NCBI GenBank assembly: GCA_017301995.1
Contig: JAFLEH010000019.1
Span: 62,001 to 126,000, forward strand
Direction of reading: 5' to 3'
DNA length: 64,000 bases
Origin: Verrucomicrobiota bacterium
Lineage (GTDB): Bacteria; Verrucomicrobiota; Verrucomicrobiia; Verrucomicrobiales; Akkermansiaceae
Part shown: piece after piece, positions 43,119 through 51,506 of the stretch
Position numbering within the stretch: position 1 is the stretch's first letter
How the letters are laid out: each line of letters starts with the position of its first letter
Notes under the pieces: generated by a model
Databases searched by the model: none
Seen by the model: the letters and a program-made list of their open reading frames with translations, nothing else
Told to the model about the DNA's origin: nothing
Made by a program: the position numbers and the translations under genes

Positions 43119-44938
43119 AGTCCCTCGAACCGGCGCGGAAAAAACTCGAACGGATCTGGCGCGACGCCTGGCGTCCGCCCGACCGCCGTCCGCCGTGGGC
43201 GTGGTGCGAGGACAACATCGCTGCCATCCCCTACTCGCCGATCCCCGGACGGTTCCGCTCCACCAACTCGCCGTGGATGCGCGAGCCCATGGAAGCGCTC
43301 ATGGACCCGAGGATCCGGATCGTGAGCATCATCGCCGCCATCCAGAGCGGCAAGACCAGCGTGGGCGAGTTGGGGCTCTGCCACATCATCGCCAACAATC
43401 CGGGTCCCACGCTCTGGCTCGACCAGACGGACGACGACGCCAAGGACCAGAGCGAGAGCCGCCTCCAGAAACTCTTCGACGAATGCCCGGCGGTCACCGC
43501 CCTCTATCCGGCCAACCGCCACAAGAAGCGGGTCGCCACCGTGCATTTCTCCAACGGCATGACCCTCTGGGTGTTGGGCGCGCACAACAAGACCAACCTC
43601 CAGCGGCGGTCCATCCGCTGGCTGATCGGCGACGAAACATGGCGCTGGCCGACCGGGCACATGGCCGAGGCCGAAGCCCGCGTCACCGCGTTCGGTTGGC
43701 TGGGCAAGTGCCTGTTCATGTCCCAGGGCGGCGAGGAGGACGACGACACCCACCGCAAGCATGAAACCACCGACATGCGCGTGTGGACGTTCGCGTGCCC
43801 GCACTGCCACCAGCGGCAGCCGTTCAAGTGGGAGCAGATCGAGTGGAGCAAGGACGCCCGCGACGAAACCGGCGAGTGGGATTTCCAGCGGGTTCGCGAT
43901 ACCACGGCCATGCGCTGCGCGTCGTGCAACCACTACTTCGAGGACAGCGACAGGACGCGCCGCGAACTGAACCTCACCGGGCGCTACGTGGTCACCAACC
44001 CGAACGCGACCAAGGAAAACGCCGGATTCCACTGGAACGCCTTGTGCGCGATGAGCTGGGGACGGTTGGCCGAACTCTATCTGCGGGCGAAAGCCGCCGC
44101 GCGGAAGGGCGATGTGAGTTTGATCCAGCAGTTCTACCAGAAGCGGCTGGCGCTCGCATGGCGCGAGTATCTGGAGGACTACAAACTGGACATCGTGCCC
44201 GGTGGCTATCTCAAGGGCGAAACCTGGGATGGCGAGGCGGGCGTGGACGCCAATGGCCGTTTGGTCCCGGCCGGCGAAGCGTGCGTGTGCCCGTTGCGGA
44301 TTCTAACGGTTGACTGCCAGCTTGACCACCTGTGGCTGGTCGCCCGCGCGTGGGCCGAGGATGGATCAAGCCGCCTGATCTGGTGCGAGCGGGTGCTCAC
44401 CTTCACCGACGTCCAGTCGGTTCAGGAACGCTTCGGCATCCATCCGAACCTGGTGTTCGTGGACGCGGGACATGCCACCTACGATGTCTATCGGGAATGC
44501 GCCGCGCACGGATGGACGGCGCTCATGGGCGACAAGCGGGCGACGTTCACCCACAAGGTGAAGGGCCGCAAATCGGTCGAGCGGTTCTACTCGCCGCGCC
44601 GCAAGGTGGTGCTCGGGCGGGGACAATCGTGTTCGGTGTTCTACTGGTCCAACCTCAACATCAAGGACACGCTGGCCCGCCTGCGCCGCAACCAGAACCC
44701 GGACGACGGCCCGGTGTGGGAGGTGCCCGATGACATCGACGACGACTATCTGACCCAGATGGAAAGCGAGCACCGGATCAAAAAGGGCGGCAAGTGGCTG
44801 TGGGAACGGATCGGCTCTCGACCCAACCACCTCTACGATTGCGAGGCGATGCAGGTCGCCGCCGCAACCATGCTCAAGATCGTGGGGCGGGAGGCGGCGG
44901 GCAATGCCCCGGTTGACACCCCGGACGGGGAACCATGA
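43115..44938 (+). CDS. terminase large subunit, GpA family
   Basis: 607 residues. Packaging ATPase with AAIQSGKTSVGE (K80) and WLIGDETW (D173), a four-Cys zinc-type insert (CPHCHQ...CASCNHYF, ~residues 225-280), and the nuclease region ILTVDCQLDHLW with later NLVFVDAGH. The order matches phage terminase GpA (lambda type). It cuts concatemers and drives DNA into the procapsid. Preceded by TTGAC at 43092, 23 bases upstream. The end overlaps a small lipoprotein gene. Confidence 0.93.
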   Translation: MKSLEPARKKLERIWRDAWRPPDRRPPWAWCEDNIAAIPYSPIPGRFRSTNSPWMREPMEALMDPRIRIVSIIAAIQSGKTSVGELGLCHIIANNPGPTLWLDQTDDDAKDQSESRLQKLFDECPAVTALYPANRHKKRVATVHFSNGMTLWVLGAHNKTNLQRRSIRWLIGDETWRWPTGHMAEAEARVTAFGWLGKCLFMSQGGEEDDDTHRKHETTDMRVWTFACPHCHQRQPFKWEQIEWSKDARDETGEWDFQRVRDTTAMRCASCNHYFEDSDRTRRELNLTGRYVVTNPNATKENAGFHWNALCAMSWGRLAELYLRAKAAARKGDVSLIQQFYQKRLALAWREYLEDYKLDIVPGGYLKGETWDGEAGVDANGRLVPAGEACVCPLRILTVDCQLDHLWLVARAWAEDGSSRLIWCERVLTFTDVQSVQERFGIHPNLVFVDAGHATYDVYRECAAHGWTALMGDKRATFTHKVKGRKSVERFYSPRRKVVLGRGQSCSVFYWSNLNIKDTLARLRRNQNPDDGPVWEVPDDIDDDYLTQMESEHRIKKGGKWLWERIGSRPNHLYDCEAMQVAAATMLKIVGREAAGNAPVDTPDGEP

Positions 44939-45093
44939 GAATCCGCATCATCCTCGCCTCGCTCGTCCCGCTCGTTTCGGCCTGCACCACCCCTCCCCCG
45001 GTTTCCGGCACCGTCGCCAACAAGGACGGCAGCATCACGGTCCATCCGGACGGCCGTTTCGAAATCACCATCAACCCCCGCTCCAGCAAGTAA
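44935..45093 (+). CDS. small lipoprotein (possible Rz1-like spanin)
   Basis: 52 residues: MRIRIILASLVPLVSAC with a lipobox (LVSA-C17), then CTTPPPVSG and a short tail. TTGAC at 44913 is 22 bases upstream, and the ATG overlaps the terminase stop (ATGA). A short proline-containing lipoprotein directly before an endolysin suggests an outer-membrane spanin; no inner-membrane partner is obvious here, so this is an inference. Confidence 0.65.
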   Translation: MRIRIILASLVPLVSACTTPPPVSGTVANKDGSITVHPDGRFEITINPRSSK

Positions 45094-45096
45094 GCC

Positions 45097-45558
45097 ATGA
45101 CCGCGACCGACGAATCCGACAACCGCTTCGAAGCCTTCGCCGAATGGTTCGGGTCCCTGGAGATGCGCCATTTCAAGGCCGGGGAATTCCTCTCGTATTT
45201 CGCGGCGCGGCGAAACGGCGTGCGCAACCAGCCGCCGCCCAAGCCGCTGTGGAAGAACATCGTTCCCACCCTGCGCGTCGTGGACGACCTGCGCGAGCAC
45301 CTCGGCAAACCATGCCACATCCTGAGTTCCTACCGATGCCCGGCCTATAACAAGGCCGTTGGGGGAGCGCCACTCAGCCAACACCTCCGGTTCAACGCGT
45401 TGGACATCACCTTCGACGGCGTGAGTCCGGTCCGCGTTCATGCCATTCTAACGATGTGGCGCAACCAGGGGAAATTCAGGGGCGGCCTCGGCCTCTATCG
45501 GAAGTCCGGCTTCGTCCACATCGACACCCGTGCCAACAACGCCGACTGGGAGGGATAG
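45097..45558 (+). CDS. endolysin-like peptidase, M15A family
   Basis: 153 residues. SSYRCPAYNKAVGGAPLSQH followed by LRFNALDI gives the SxHxxxxAxD zinc site, and FVHIDTR the third ligand region, of M15 D,D-carboxypeptidase/L-Ala-D-Glu endopeptidases. It would cut peptidoglycan stem peptides. No signal peptide, so it would need a holin. Its place between terminase and portal is less common than a lysis cassette at the end of the tail genes. Confidence 0.85.
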   Translation: MTATDESDNRFEAFAEWFGSLEMRHFKAGEFLSYFAARRNGVRNQPPPKPLWKNIVPTLRVVDDLREHLGKPCHILSSYRCPAYNKAVGGAPLSQHLRFNALDITFDGVSPVRVHAILTMWRNQGKFRGGLGLYRKSGFVHIDTRANNADWEG

Positions 45559-45565
45559 CCGACAG

Positions 45566-45826
45566 ATGCCCCGAGGACTATTCACCACCGGATTCACCGT
45601 CAGCGAGGTGCTCGCCATCCAGGCGCGGGCCAAGGAACTGCTTTTGGAAGGTAAAACGATCATGAACTGGAACGACGCGGAAACGTCGGTGTCCAAACAA
45701 TTCGCCATGCCGGTTGACCAGGTGCTCGACGAATGCGCCCACGCGCTGCGGGTGCTCGATCCAGCCATCTATGGCAGACCCCGCATCGCCGGTGCCTCAT
45801 TCATCTCCGGCCACCTCCCGAAATGA
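45566..45826 (+). CDS. gpW-like head-tail joining protein
   Basis: 86 residues (VSEVLAIQARAKELLLEGKT, DQVLDECAHALRVLDP). Size and position directly before the portal gene match gpW of lambda, which fills the portal exit. Sequence similarity is only general (helix-loop-helix with a central turn NWNDAET). ATGA-coupled to the portal gene. Confidence 0.55.
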   Translation: MPRGLFTTGFTVSEVLAIQARAKELLLEGKTIMNWNDAETSVSKQFAMPVDQVLDECAHALRVLDPAIYGRPRIAGASFISGHLPK

Positions 45827-47268
45827 GCCGCCTCAGATCCATCGCCCGTCTGCTGCTGCCCCCCGTCCTCGTTCCGAAGGCGTGGGGCTCGCCGTATGAG
45901 GCGGCGAACTGGTCGCCCCGCCGTGGCGGCGTGCCGGGAGCGTCCCCCACCGACTCGCGCAACGAACTGACGCCGGGCGTGCGTTCGGAACTGGTTAGGA
46001 AATCGCGCTACCTCCACAAGAACAGCGGATTCGTCCGGGAGCTGGTTTCCAACATGGCGGTCTATTCCACGGGCGACGGCATCCGCGTCCAGGCGCAGTC
46101 CGGCGATCCCGTGTGGAACCGGGCCGCCGAGGAATACTTCGCGCTGTGGTCGGCCCGCTGCGAGGTGACGCGCCGGTTCTCGTTCGCCGAATGCCAGTCG
46201 CTCGTCTGCCGGGGCATGGACATCGACGGCGAGTATTTCATCCACAAGACGCGGGATTCCGAAGGCGAGCCGCGCATCCAACTGATGGAAACCCACCGGA
46301 TCGGCGACGAGTTCGGATCGAAGGAAACCATCGACGGCGTGGGCCTCGACGCGTGGGGGGCTCCGGTGTTCTACCGGGTGTTGGAGGATGGCGGGAAATT
46401 CCGCGACCTGCCCGCGGCGGCCGTGCTCCATGTCCACGAACCGGAGTGGGCCGGCGGCGTGCGCTGCCATCCGGCGATCCAGCATTCCATCAACCATCTG
46501 CTCGACGAGAGCGAACTGCTCGCCCTGGAGAAGCACGCGGTCAAGGACAACGCCGATGTGGCCCGCATCCTCAAGACCACCCGTGGCGAGATCGACGACA
46601 ACGGAGACTTCGTGGTTGGCGGTGGCAGCACGGGCGGCGAATCCAGCGATCCGGTGACCTTGCAACGCATCGTCGGCGGCAAGCTGGTCGCTCTCAAACC
46701 CGACGAATCGCTGGACAGCTTCCAATCCAACAGGCCGAGTCCCACGTTCACCGGTTTCCTTGAGCACCTGCGGCGCGATTCGGCCCTCGGGGTGATCCCC
46801 TTCGAGTTCGCTGCGGATTCCAGCAAGGTCGGCGGTGCCGGAGTTAGATTGATTGTCGCCAAAGCCGACCGTCGGTTTTCGTTCCGCCAGATGATCCTGG
46901 AACGCCGCCTGATCCAACCGGTGTGGGCCTATGTGACCGGCGACGCCATCGACCGCGGCCTGTTGGAGCCGGTCGCCGGGTGGTGGAAGATCGCCACGGT
47001 GCCGCCGAAACGTGTGACCGTGGACGCGGGTCGCGAGGCCCAGCAGAACCGCGCCGATGTGGAGATGGGGCTCAAGACGCTATCCGACCACTACGCGGAA
47101 CTGGGCGCGGACTTCGGCGAGGAAATCGAACGCCGGGCCAACGATGCCCGGCTCATCATGGACACTGCCCTGAAATACGGCGTGCCGCTGGACATGCTGT
47201 GGAAGCCGTCTGGTGGCGCTTCAAATATGAGTGGTTCTGCAAGAGACGTGGTCAATCGTCCTGCGTAG
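45823..47268 (+). CDS. portal protein, lambda gpB family
   Basis: 481 residues. Motifs of the family include YLHKNSGFVRELVSNMAVY, GMDIDGEYF, HRIGDEFG, HVHEPEWAGGVRCHPAI (equivalent of the R-G-vP sequence) and FTGFLEHLRRDSALGVIPFE. It forms the dodecameric DNA entry at one capsid vertex. The last ~15 residues (GGASNMSGSARDVVNRPA) end just before an inserted exported-protein gene. Confidence 0.9.
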   Translation: MSRLRSIARLLLPPVLVPKAWGSPYEAANWSPRRGGVPGASPTDSRNELTPGVRSELVRKSRYLHKNSGFVRELVSNMAVYSTGDGIRVQAQSGDPVWNRAAEEYFALWSARCEVTRRFSFAECQSLVCRGMDIDGEYFIHKTRDSEGEPRIQLMETHRIGDEFGSKETIDGVGLDAWGAPVFYRVLEDGGKFRDLPAAAVLHVHEPEWAGGVRCHPAIQHSINHLLDESELLALEKHAVKDNADVARILKTTRGEIDDNGDFVVGGGSTGGESSDPVTLQRIVGGKLVALKPDESLDSFQSNRPSPTFTGFLEHLRRDSALGVIPFEFAADSSKVGGAGVRLIVAKADRRFSFRQMILERRLIQPVWAYVTGDAIDRGLLEPVAGWWKIATVPPKRVTVDAGREAQQNRADVEMGLKTLSDHYAELGADFGEEIERRANDARLIMDTALKYGVPLDMLWKPSGGASNMSGSARDVVNRPA

Positions 47269-47351
47269 GGAGGTTAGTTCCGGGGAAATGATCTTGTCGG
47301 GCACCCTGAATTCCGCCAATCTTGCTCAGGCGCATATCGCGCTTCCCAGCC

Positions 47352-48317
47352 ATGAAACTCCTGTCATCCGCAAAACCCGGGCTTGCCGCCTTGGCGAGCA
47401 TCATCCTCGCATCCCACGCCGAGGCGGCGGTGAACGTCGAGTTTGTTACGGTCGGCAATCCGGGTAATGCGGCCGATACCACGGGCCACGGCGCAGTGGC
47501 ATACGAGTACAAGATTGCCAAGAACGAGACGACCATTGGCCAATACTGCGAATTCCTCAATGCGAAGGCGAAGAGCGATCCGTATGCGCTTTACAGCACG
47601 AACATGGCCACTTCCACCTACATCGCGGGGATTTCGCGCACCGGCAGTTCTGGCAGTTTCGAGTACTCGGTGATAGGCGGCACTGCCAACAAGCCGATTA
47701 CCTTTGTGAGTTGGTTCGATGCGGCGCGGTTCTGCAACTGGTTACACAATGGCCAAGGCAGCGGCAGCACAGAGACCGGAGCCTACACGCTGAACGGAGC
47801 GATATCCGGAATCTACCTGAAGAACCCAACCGCCAAAGTTTGGATTCCCAGCGAGGACGAATGGTACAAAGCGGCGTATTACGATGCGACCAAGGACGGC
47901 ACAGGCGGCTACTGGCTGTATCCGACACAAAGCGATTCGTTGGGCGGCAACACGATTGGCAATGCCAATTCGGCCAATTATTATGATGGGGATTTTGCCG
48001 GCAATTCCGGGATGGTACTGACAGACGTCGGGGCTTACGGCTCGAATTCGGACAGCTTTTTTGGCACCAACGATCAGGGCGGAAACGTGTGGGAGTGGAA
48101 TGACTCCGTCTCGTTCGGATCGCGCGGGCTGCGTGGGGACTCCTGGGGCTACGGCGACGGACTCGGCAGCTACCTGGCCTCGTCGCGCAGCTACGGCAAC
48201 GGCCCGTCGCTCCAGGACCACGGCCTCGGCTTCCGCGTCGCCAGCGTCCCTGAACCAAGTGCGATAGTCCTGACGATGCTCGCCAGTGGGGTGTTGGGGA
48301 TTCGCCGGAAACGGTGA
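47352..48317 (+). CDS. exported SUMF1/FGE-fold protein with PEP-CTERM anchor (cargo inside virion operon)
   Basis: 321 residues. Signal peptide MKLLSSAKPGLAALASIILA with HAEA. The body is a formylglycine-generating-enzyme/SUMF1 fold (AKNETTIGQYCEFLNA, ITFVSWFDAARFCNWL, KVWIPSEDEWYKAAYYD, GGNVWEWNDS, then a GLGFRVAS end). The C-terminus VPEPSAIVLTMLASGVLGIR plus RKR is a PEP-CTERM sorting signal for exosortase. It sits between portal and head protease, where no phage gene is expected, and lacks the TTGAC element. It probably ends on the host cell surface. SUMF1 folds also serve as ligand-binding (C-type-lectin-like) domains. Confidence 0.85.
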   Translation: MKLLSSAKPGLAALASIILASHAEAAVNVEFVTVGNPGNAADTTGHGAVAYEYKIAKNETTIGQYCEFLNAKAKSDPYALYSTNMATSTYIAGISRTGSSGSFEYSVIGGTANKPITFVSWFDAARFCNWLHNGQGSGSTETGAYTLNGAISGIYLKNPTAKVWIPSEDEWYKAAYYDATKDGTGGYWLYPTQSDSLGGNTIGNANSANYYDGDFAGNSGMVLTDVGAYGSNSDSFFGTNDQGGNVWEWNDSVSFGSRGLRGDSWGYGDGLGSYLASSRSYGNGPSLQDHGLGFRVASVPEPSAIVLTMLASGVLGIRRKR

Positions 48318-48382
48318 TTGCCTCTGATTCTGACTTTTAGGCCGACGTTGATCTCCACATCCGGCTTCTCCGTATCGGCCCG

Positions 48383-48401
48383 TTGACACCGCCGCCGGGG
48401 C
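48383..48401 (+). promoter_or_regulatory. TTGAC start element before the head protease
   Basis: TTGAC begins 19 bases before the GTG start and is followed by a GC-rich stretch. Same distance as at 51176, 52754 and 55378. Confidence 0.5.
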
Positions 48402-49670
48402 GTGAATCCGCTCCTGCTCCCCGGTGATTGGCTAATCCAGCCCGAAGCCTTGCGCTCGATGGCGTTTGCCGTCCGCGCCTTCGACGGCCGTGGAGGCCCG
48501 TTGCCGCAGCCGCGTCCGCAAAGTCCGTTGCTAACCGTGCGGGACGGCATCGGCACCGTCTCCATCGAGGGACCGGTCATCCGCAAGCCGGACCTGTTCG
48601 CCCGCGTCCTGATGGGTGCGACATGTTCCGAGGAAATCGGTGATGCCCTGCGCGAGGCCGGGGAGCGCGACGACATCAGGGCGGTGTTCCTCGACATCGA
48701 CTCGCCCGGCGGCACCGTGGTCGGCACTCCCGAACTTGCCGCCGCCGTGGCTTCGTTGGACAAGCTGAAACCCGTCTATGCGTTCACCTCCGGCCTGATG
48801 TGTTCGGCGGTTTACTGGATCGCCAGCCAGGCGCGCGCCATCTACGCCACCCCTTCAGCGCGGGTCGGTTCCATCGGCGTGGTGCAGGCGGTGATCGACG
48901 ATTCCGCCGCACTCGCCAGCGAAGGGATCAAGGTGGAGGTGTTCGCGGTCGGCAAATACAAGGCGATGGGCGCGCCCGGCACTTCCCTATCCGACGACCA
49001 GCGCGATCTGATCAACGCCAACCTCGCCGAGGTGGCCGGGGAGTTCCATGCGGCCGTGCTCGCCCGCGGCCGCGCGATCCCGCCCGAGGCGATGGAAGGC
49101 CAGACGTTCAGCGGACGGCAGGCCCAGCGGTTCAACCTCGCCGGTCTGGTTCCGGACCGTGCCGAGGCAATGCGCCGCCTCAGGGTGTTCCACGCGTCGG
49201 TTGACACGGCGGCCCGTGCGATGAACGCACCCGAAGACATCCTCGCCCAAACCAAAGCCCAATTGGTAGCGCTCCAGCGCGACCACCAGGCGCAAACCGA
49301 ACTGCTCGATGAAGCCACGGCCAACGCCACCTCGCTGCGCGGGCAAAACGAACTGCTCGCCGCCGAAATCGAGACGCTCAAGAGCGAGCGCGACACGGCC
49401 GCCGGCACCGCCGCCGCGCTGCAATCGAAAGTCACCGCGCTCCAGGCGTCGCAGGCCGACTTCGACAAACGCCTGCAAACCGAGGTCGCCCGCGTGGTCG
49501 CCTCCACCGGCACCACCGTTCCGGCCCGAGTCACCCCGGCGGGCGATGCCACCCAGGCCGCCGAACTCCACGCGAGGTTCGCCGCCATCACCGACCCGGC
49601 CGCCCAGACCGCCTTCTGGCGCTCCCTCACCCCGGAGCAGCAGGCCCTCATTCTCAAACACCAAGCCTAA
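48402..49670 (+). CDS. S49-family head maturation protease fused to a scaffold (lambda gpC-like)
   Basis: 422 residues from a GTG start. Protease part: FLDIDSPGGTVVG, GLMCSAVYWIAS with nucleophile S135, and GKYKAMGAPGTSLSDDQ with the lysine region at 185-187, as in SppA/gpC enzymes. The C-terminal ~150 residues are a coiled coil (LVALQRDHQAQTELLDEA, LAAEIETLKSERDTAAG) ending in a compact tail, typical of a scaffold. An in-frame ATG at 49221 preceded by TTGAC may give the scaffold alone, as lambda Nu3 arises within gpC. Confidence 0.88.
   Translation: MNPLLLPGDWLIQPEALRSMAFAVRAFDGRGGPLPQPRPQSPLLTVRDGIGTVSIEGPVIRKPDLFARVLMGATCSEEIGDALREAGERDDIRAVFLDIDSPGGTVVGTPELAAAVASLDKLKPVYAFTSGLMCSAVYWIASQARAIYATPSARVGSIGVVQAVIDDSAALASEGIKVEVFAVGKYKAMGAPGTSLSDDQRDLINANLAEVAGEFHAAVLARGRAIPPEAMEGQTFSGRQAQRFNLAGLVPDRAEAMRRLRVFHASVDTAARAMNAPEDILAQTKAQLVALQRDHQAQTELLDEATANATSLRGQNELLAAEIETLKSERDTAAGTAAALQSKVTALQASQADFDKRLQTEVARVVASTGTTVPARVTPAGDATQAAELHARFAAITDPAAQTAFWRSLTPEQQALILKHQA
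49221..49670 (+). CDS. candidate internal in-frame scaffold protein (Nu3-like)
   Basis: 149 residues (MNAPEDILAQTKAQLVALQR...) identical to the C-terminal part of the head protease. The ATG lies at residue 274, just after the protease domain, with TTGAC at 49201, 20 bases upstream. Predicted long coiled coil, then a compact end that would contact the capsid protein. Analogy with lambda C/Nu3 supports internal initiation; no direct proof. Confidence 0.55.
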   Translation: MNAPEDILAQTKAQLVALQRDHQAQTELLDEATANATSLRGQNELLAAEIETLKSERDTAAGTAAALQSKVTALQASQADFDKRLQTEVARVVASTGTTVPARVTPAGDATQAAELHARFAAITDPAAQTAFWRSLTPEQQALILKHQA

Positions 49671-49676
49671 CGAGCC

Positions 49677-50573
49677 ATGTCCAACACCCTGACCAACGTC
49701 AAGGACATCAAGGTCGCCCAGAAGGCGCTCATGCCCTTCACCGCGAACCTGATGCCCGTCACCTCGTTCTCCACCAACTTCGGCCCGCAGCAGGCCGACA
49801 AGGGCGACACCGTGCGCGTGCCCCTGGTCGGCGCTCCGTCCGGATCGAGCGATTTCGCGGGCGACTACACCGCCAACTCGGATTCCACGGTCACCACCAT
49901 TCCGGTCACCCTCAACCGCCACAAGTTCAAGACCGTCCACACCACCGCCCGCGAGGTTTCGGAAACGGCGATGGATGTGCTGGAAACCCTGGTGGAAACC
50001 GCCGCCCAGCAGCTCGCCCAGGATGTGCTGCTCGACATCATGACGGTCATTACCGCGCTCAACTACGGCGCTCCGGGCATCCCGGCGCTCAATGCCACCG
50101 CCTTCGATTACAAGAAGGTGCTCAACCTGCGCGAGGCGTGCGGCAACGCCAAAATGCCCGCCTCGCCCAGGTCGCTTGTGCTCGACTCCGGCTACTACAC
50201 CAATCTGCTCGCCGACGAGGTGGTCGCCAAGAGCTTCAACCTCAACCTGAGCGCTCCGGGTGTCACCGAGGCGCTCATCAGGCGGCTCGCCGGGTTCGAC
50301 CTGCACGAGACGCTGGTGATTCCGTCCGACCACGCCGAGAAACTGGTGGGCTTCGCGGTCCATCCGAGCGCGGTCGCCGTGGCCATGCGCTATCTCCAGC
50401 CGGTCGCCGAATACCAGCAGTCGGGCGCGGTCACCGATCCGCAGACCGGCATGACCTTCGGCTACCTGCGTTTCACCGACACCCGCGCCAACAAGGTGTT
50501 CGTCACCATCGAGTGCCTCTACGGGTTCACGGTCGCCATGGGCGACGCCCTCAAGCGCATCGTCAGACCGTAA
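49677..50573 (+). CDS. major capsid protein (probable)
   Basis: 298 residues, directly after the protease-scaffold gene. It starts SNTLTNVKDIKVAQKALMPF and contains DKGDTVRVPLVG, VHTTAREVSETAMDVLETLV and LVLDSGYYTNLLADEVVAKS, with a final conserved-looking VTIECLYGFTVAMGDALKRI. Length, position and the 'RVPL ... TAREVSETAMD' pattern suit a HK97-fold coat protein, but no single diagnostic motif exists. Confidence 0.7.
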   Translation: MSNTLTNVKDIKVAQKALMPFTANLMPVTSFSTNFGPQQADKGDTVRVPLVGAPSGSSDFAGDYTANSDSTVTTIPVTLNRHKFKTVHTTAREVSETAMDVLETLVETAAQQLAQDVLLDIMTVITALNYGAPGIPALNATAFDYKKVLNLREACGNAKMPASPRSLVLDSGYYTNLLADEVVAKSFNLNLSAPGVTEALIRRLAGFDLHETLVIPSDHAEKLVGFAVHPSAVAVAMRYLQPVAEYQQSGAVTDPQTGMTFGYLRFTDTRANKVFVTIECLYGFTVAMGDALKRIVRP

Positions 50574-50602
50574 GCCATCTCTAACCAAGAACCACCATCA
50601 CC

Positions 50603-51115
50603 ATGATTCCGTTCAGCTTCACCGGCAACGCCGGATCCACCCTCAGCCATGTGGTCGTCCCCGCCGGGGGCCGCGACCGCATCCGCGTCCAGTATGTGAG
50701 CGCCACCTCCGACAAGGCGACCTCGCTGATCCTGTTCAAAACCTCTACCAAATCGGCCGCCGTCACGGCCACCGGGGCGGCCAACCAGGCGGTCGTTTCC
50801 TGCGTGCCCTACGCGGGAGCCGCGGCCAATGATGTCGTGGTCCTGTTCTCGAAGGTGTCGGGCACCGGCGTTCGCGGCGTGGTGACCTCGGTCCAGGCCG
50901 GGGCGTCCATCACGCTGACCGCCAACCTCGGCCTTGCGATGGCACCCGGCGATACCGTCCACCTGATGACAGCCGCCGGACAGGTTCCCGTGGGCGCGGC
51001 CACCAAGGAGATCAACGCTCCCACCGTCTTCGTCGTCCACGAGGGACCGGCGCTCATCGAACTGGACGGCACCGCCGCCTGCCGGGTCAATCTGGTGGCC
51101 GGCGAGTATTCCTGA
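50603..51115 (+). CDS. capsid-associated or decoration protein (hypothetical)
   Basis: 170 residues, beta-rich and glycine/alanine/threonine-rich (VVVPAGGRDRIRVQYVSATS, GASITLTANLGLAMAPGDTV). It follows the capsid gene and precedes a strong terminator, so it probably belongs to the head. Could be a decoration protein or head fibre. Confidence 0.5.
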   Translation: MIPFSFTGNAGSTLSHVVVPAGGRDRIRVQYVSATSDKATSLILFKTSTKSAAVTATGAANQAVVSCVPYAGAAANDVVVLFSKVSGTGVRGVVTSVQAGASITLTANLGLAMAPGDTVHLMTAAGQVPVGAATKEINAPTVFVVHEGPALIELDGTAACRVNLVAGEYS

Positions 51116-51139
51116 TCTTTCTGGTTACCTGGCATGTGG

Positions 51140-51176
51140 GGCACCCTCTCCGGGCAACCGGGGAGGGTGCCTTGTT
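51140..51176 (+). terminator. strong hairpin terminator after capsid genes
   Basis: GGCACCCTCTCCGG pairs with CCGGGGAGGGTGCC around GCAA, a 14-bp stem with one G-T pair, followed by TTGTTT. It is a good rho-independent terminator candidate and would lower transcription into tail genes relative to the capsid gene. Confidence 0.75.
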
Positions 51177-51194
51177 TGACAGCCTCACCCAGGC
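51176..51194 (+). promoter_or_regulatory. TTGAC start element after the capsid terminator
   Basis: TTGAC begins 19 bases before the ATG at 51195 and directly follows the terminator stem and T-run. Confidence 0.5.
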
Positions 51195-51506
51195 ATGCCC
51201 CTCGAATCCGACATTCTATCCGACTTCAAACAGCTTCTATCAGAGCACGGCACGGCGGCAATCTGGGGCGGTCTCAACCTGTCCGTGCTGGTCAGCCGGG
51301 TGCGCGGCGAACAGCAGATCGACATGGGCGGCTTTGTCGAGTCCCCGGACCTGAGCGTGCGGGTAGCCAAAACAGTCTTCACGGAGGCTCTGCCGAAAAT
51401 GGGCGAACGCTTCGTGGTGGACGGCACGGCCTATCGCATCGGCAAGGTGTCAGGCCACCCGCGCTCGCCGCTCCTAACCCTAACTCTCTCCACCGCCGAT
51501 GAGTGA
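51195..51506 (+). CDS. head-tail joining protein (probable)
   Basis: 103 residues (MPLESDILSDFKQLLSEHGT; QQIDMGGFVESPDLSVRVAK; YRIGKVSGHPRSPLLTLTLS). Size, the beta-strand pattern and the final 'L.l.' strand fit small head-tail connectors such as lambda FII or ATP-binding-sugar-type joining proteins. Overlaps the next gene by 8 bases. Confidence 0.55.
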   Translation: MPLESDILSDFKQLLSEHGTAAIWGGLNLSVLVSRVRGEQQIDMGGFVESPDLSVRVAKTVFTEALPKMGERFVVDGTAYRIGKVSGHPRSPLLTLTLSTADE

